Assembly: GCA_947451445.1 (NCBI GenBank)
Contig: CANFZJ010000185.1
Span: 1-6,437, forward strand
DNA length: 6,437 nucleotides
Origin: Comamonadaceae bacterium
GTDB lineage: Bacteria; Pseudomonadota; Gammaproteobacteria; Burkholderiales; Burkholderiaceae_C
Reading direction: 5' to 3'
Positions 5,698 to 6,437 of this stretch are shown piece by piece. The notes beneath the pieces were generated by a model that saw nothing but the letters and a program-made list of their open reading frames with translations, was not told the DNA's origin and did no database searches. The position numbers and the translations under genes were made by a program. How positions within the stretch are numbered: position 1 is the stretch's first letter; each line of letters opens with the position of its first letter.

Positions 5698-5866
5698 AGT
5701 TGCTTTCAACGTTTGACGCTCGGTGGCGCTCAGGTGGGGGGCTCTGTGCTGCAAGGCTGGCCCTCAAAACATTCAGTGTTCCGCAGCGCGGGCACTTGAT
5801 CTCAAGTCGGGTGTATTGGGCTTGCGCCAGCATCTTCTGGCACTTGCCACAACGAATAATTTCCAT
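5681..5866 (-). CDS. com: Com-like zinc-finger translational regulator of Mu-like phage
   Basis: A 61-residue protein similar in size and layout to phage Mu Com (62 residues), which binds mom mRNA and switches on translation of the DNA-modification gene. Two CxxC pairs, C6/C9 (RCGKC) and C25/C28 (KCPRCG), should bind one zinc ion. The N-terminus MEIIRCGKCQKML parallels Mu Com. After the finger the chain is polar and probably flexible. It directly precedes and overlaps an adenine methyltransferase gene, matching the com-mom arrangement with the target enzyme replaced. ATG at 5866 is preferred because it aligns with the Mu Com start; alternatives at 5875 and 5914 lie inside a hairpin. No good Shine-Dalgarno is visible at any of them, so the start is uncertain. 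Similar small rubredoxin-like fingers exist, but the neighbourhood supports Com. Confidence 0.85.
   Translation of the reverse strand: MEIIRCGKCQKMLAQAQYTRLEIKCPRCGTLNVLRASLAAQSPPPERHRASNVESNYDKAQ
5699..5710 (-). promoter_or_regulatory. Small hairpin holding the methyltransferase ribosome-binding site
   Basis: On the minus strand GTTG-AAAG-CAAC forms a 4-bp stem whose loop carries the purine-rich bases that would act as Shine-Dalgarno, ending one base before the methyltransferase ATG. In Mu, a stem-loop at the mom start is the target of Com. This could be the equivalent element, but a 4-bp stem may arise by chance. Confidence 0.3.
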
Positions 5867-5870
5867 GGTC

Positions 5871-5925
5871 GGCATCTTTGATAATGGCCCCACCTGTACA
5901 GGTAGCAGGGCCATTGGTCGATGCC
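5871..5925 (-). promoter_or_regulatory. Nested 55-base hairpin/operator just upstream of com
   Basis: Three nested inverted repeats share one centre: GGCATC/GATGCC (5871-5876, 5920-5925), AATGGCCC/GGGCCATT (5883-5890, 5908-5915) and the 12-bp perfect palindrome ACCTGTACAGGT (5892-5903). Short unpaired bulges separate them. Together they give about 20 base pairs. The base of the hairpin ends 4 bases before the preferred com ATG, so as RNA it would cover the com ribosome-binding region; as DNA the central palindrome could be an operator. No T-run follows, so it is unlikely to be a terminator. Confidence 0.6.
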
Positions 5926-5970
5926 GTGCGTGATCACGGCGGAGGCGTTTGGACGGGTGTTACAGCACCC
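5923..5970. repeat. Two further small inverted repeats upstream of com
   Basis: GCCGTG/CACGGC (5923-5928 and 5935-5940, loop of 6) contains a GATC at 5932-5935. GGGTG/CACCC (5955-5959 and 5966-5970) follows. Both lie in the 125-base gap between the phage protein gene and com. Mu mom is controlled through GATC methylation upstream of its promoter, so the GATC is noted, but a single site proves nothing. Confidence 0.4.
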
Positions 5971-5991
5971 AACCATTCGCCCTGTTTTTTT

Positions 5992-6437
5992 TCACTTTTT
6001 GGTGATCGTGAAGACGGGGACTGCTAGGTACTGGCCGTCCAGCATCTGGTAAATCCGGTATCCCGCTTTGAAGGCCAGCAGGTCGTGCAACAGGGGCTTA
6101 CGCAGAAACCACAGGCTGCCGCGCTCCCGGTAACCCGGCCCATCGTCCGCCCATCCGCCCCATGTGGGCCGACCGAACATTGCGGCAAGGCCGTGCATCC
6201 GGTTACGCACACCCAGCCAGTACCAGGCACAAAACCACGGTCCAAACCGGTTGTAGATGGATAGCACGGCGGGCTCGTACAGACCGCCTGGCAGGCGTTC
6301 GTCAGGTGTTGCCAACCAGGCCAGCCACGCGGGCAAGTCACCCCGGATTGCGGGGTAGCGGCCCATGCCGTCCACGCTTGGGGTTTTGTCCCACTTGATA
6401 AACGGCAAAGACAGCAACACCAGGACGGGTGCAGTCA
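5992..6437 (-). CDS. Phage membrane-associated protein, DUF7338-like, 5' end beyond window
   Basis: Function unknown. The frame is open to the right edge, showing 147 residues with no stop; the codon cut by the edge reads xTG and could be the start. A GTG at 6420 exists but lies inside the hydrophobic N-terminal run (PVLVLLSLPF), so it is probably not the start. The chain then reads IKWDKTPSVDG, LPAWLAWLATPDERLPGG, YNRFGPWFCAWYWLGVRNRMHGL and, at the end, GYRIYQMLDGQYLAVPVFTITKK. The 'W..TPD..LPG' block followed by an aromatic 'W.GVRN..HGL' segment resembles phage proteins I recall as DUF7338, which often occur near the late end of tailed-phage genomes. It is tryptophan-rich and likely membrane-associated. 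It precedes com by 125 bases on the same strand and belongs to the prophage's rightmost transcript. Family naming is from memory and moderate in certainty. Confidence 0.6.
   Translation of the reverse strand, partial: TAPVLVLLSLPFIKWDKTPSVDGMGRYPAIRGDLPAWLAWLATPDERLPGGLYEPAVLSIYNRFGPWFCAWYWLGVRNRMHGLAAMFGRPTWGGWADDGPGYRERGSLWFLRKPLLHDLLAFKAGYRIYQMLDGQYLAVPVFTITKK

Larger units (their letters stand above)
4746..6437 (-). mobile_element. Right-end segment of a Mu-like transposable prophage (continues past window)
   Basis: Reading on the minus strand, the order is phage protein, Com-like regulator, DNA adenine methyltransferase, hairpin, then two tandem 22-bp repeats abutting a truncated host SDR gene. 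Phage Mu has its DNA-modification genes (com-mom) at the extreme right end, followed by transposase-binding sites, so layout and orientation agree with a prophage right end. The left part of the element would be at higher coordinates. The exact terminus is uncertain (about 4739-4754): a TG occurs at 4739-4740, but not at the Mu spacing of 5 bases outside the first repeat. The target duplication cannot be seen without the other end. Confidence 0.7.

Noticed and set aside
5032..5799. Plus-strand open frame opposite the methyltransferase and com (255 codons)
   Set aside because: Shadow; the minus strand carries DPPY and CxxC motifs in two overlapping genes.
5992..6420. GTG start at 6420 for the rightmost phage gene
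   Set aside because: The frame stays open to the window edge and the GTG falls inside the hydrophobic N-terminal run, so the start is probably at or beyond the edge.

Overview
The window looks like a chromosome segment of a GC-rich betaproteobacterium, most likely Comamonadaceae (Rhodoferax/Polaromonas/Acidovorax type). The reasons are the gene content, the sbp-cysT-cysW order, a YggX-MnmC pair with Burkholderiales-like sequence, and a TGCTAT...ATAGCA intergenic repeat of a kind common in that family. The genus is inferred from recalled sequence patterns, not from a search.

Left part (1-2039, minus strand): a sulfate/thiosulfate ABC importer operon reading right to left, in the order sbp (periplasmic binding protein), cysT (permease), cysW (permease, cut by the window edge). 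Both gene junctions are 4-base ATGA overlaps. An AT-rich leader (2040-2146) lies upstream of sbp and probably holds its promoter. Next comes a short lipoprotein gene on the same strand (2147-2329), with a Gly/Tyr/His-rich tail.

Middle (2505-4516, plus strand): yggX (Fe(II)-trafficking/oxidative protection protein) followed after 2 bases by mnmC (bifunctional tRNA wobble-uridine enzyme), which must start at a TTG. A short palindromic repeat follows mnmC.

Right part (4608-6437, minus strand): the last ~45 codons of a short-chain dehydrogenase/reductase (SDR) gene stop abruptly at about 4745. Beyond this lie two abutting 22-bp direct repeats (4754-4797), a hairpin, a D12-class DNA adenine methyltransferase, a Com-like zinc-finger regulator overlapping the methyltransferase, and a phage protein running off the window. 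I read this as the right end of a Mu-like transposable prophage inserted in the SDR gene. The tandem repeats would be MuA-type transposase sites R1/R2, and com-methyltransferase would occupy the place of Mu com-mom. A nested hairpin (5871-5925) reaches the com start, suggesting RNA- or operator-level control of the modification module. The rest of the prophage and the 5' part of the SDR gene should lie to the right of the window.
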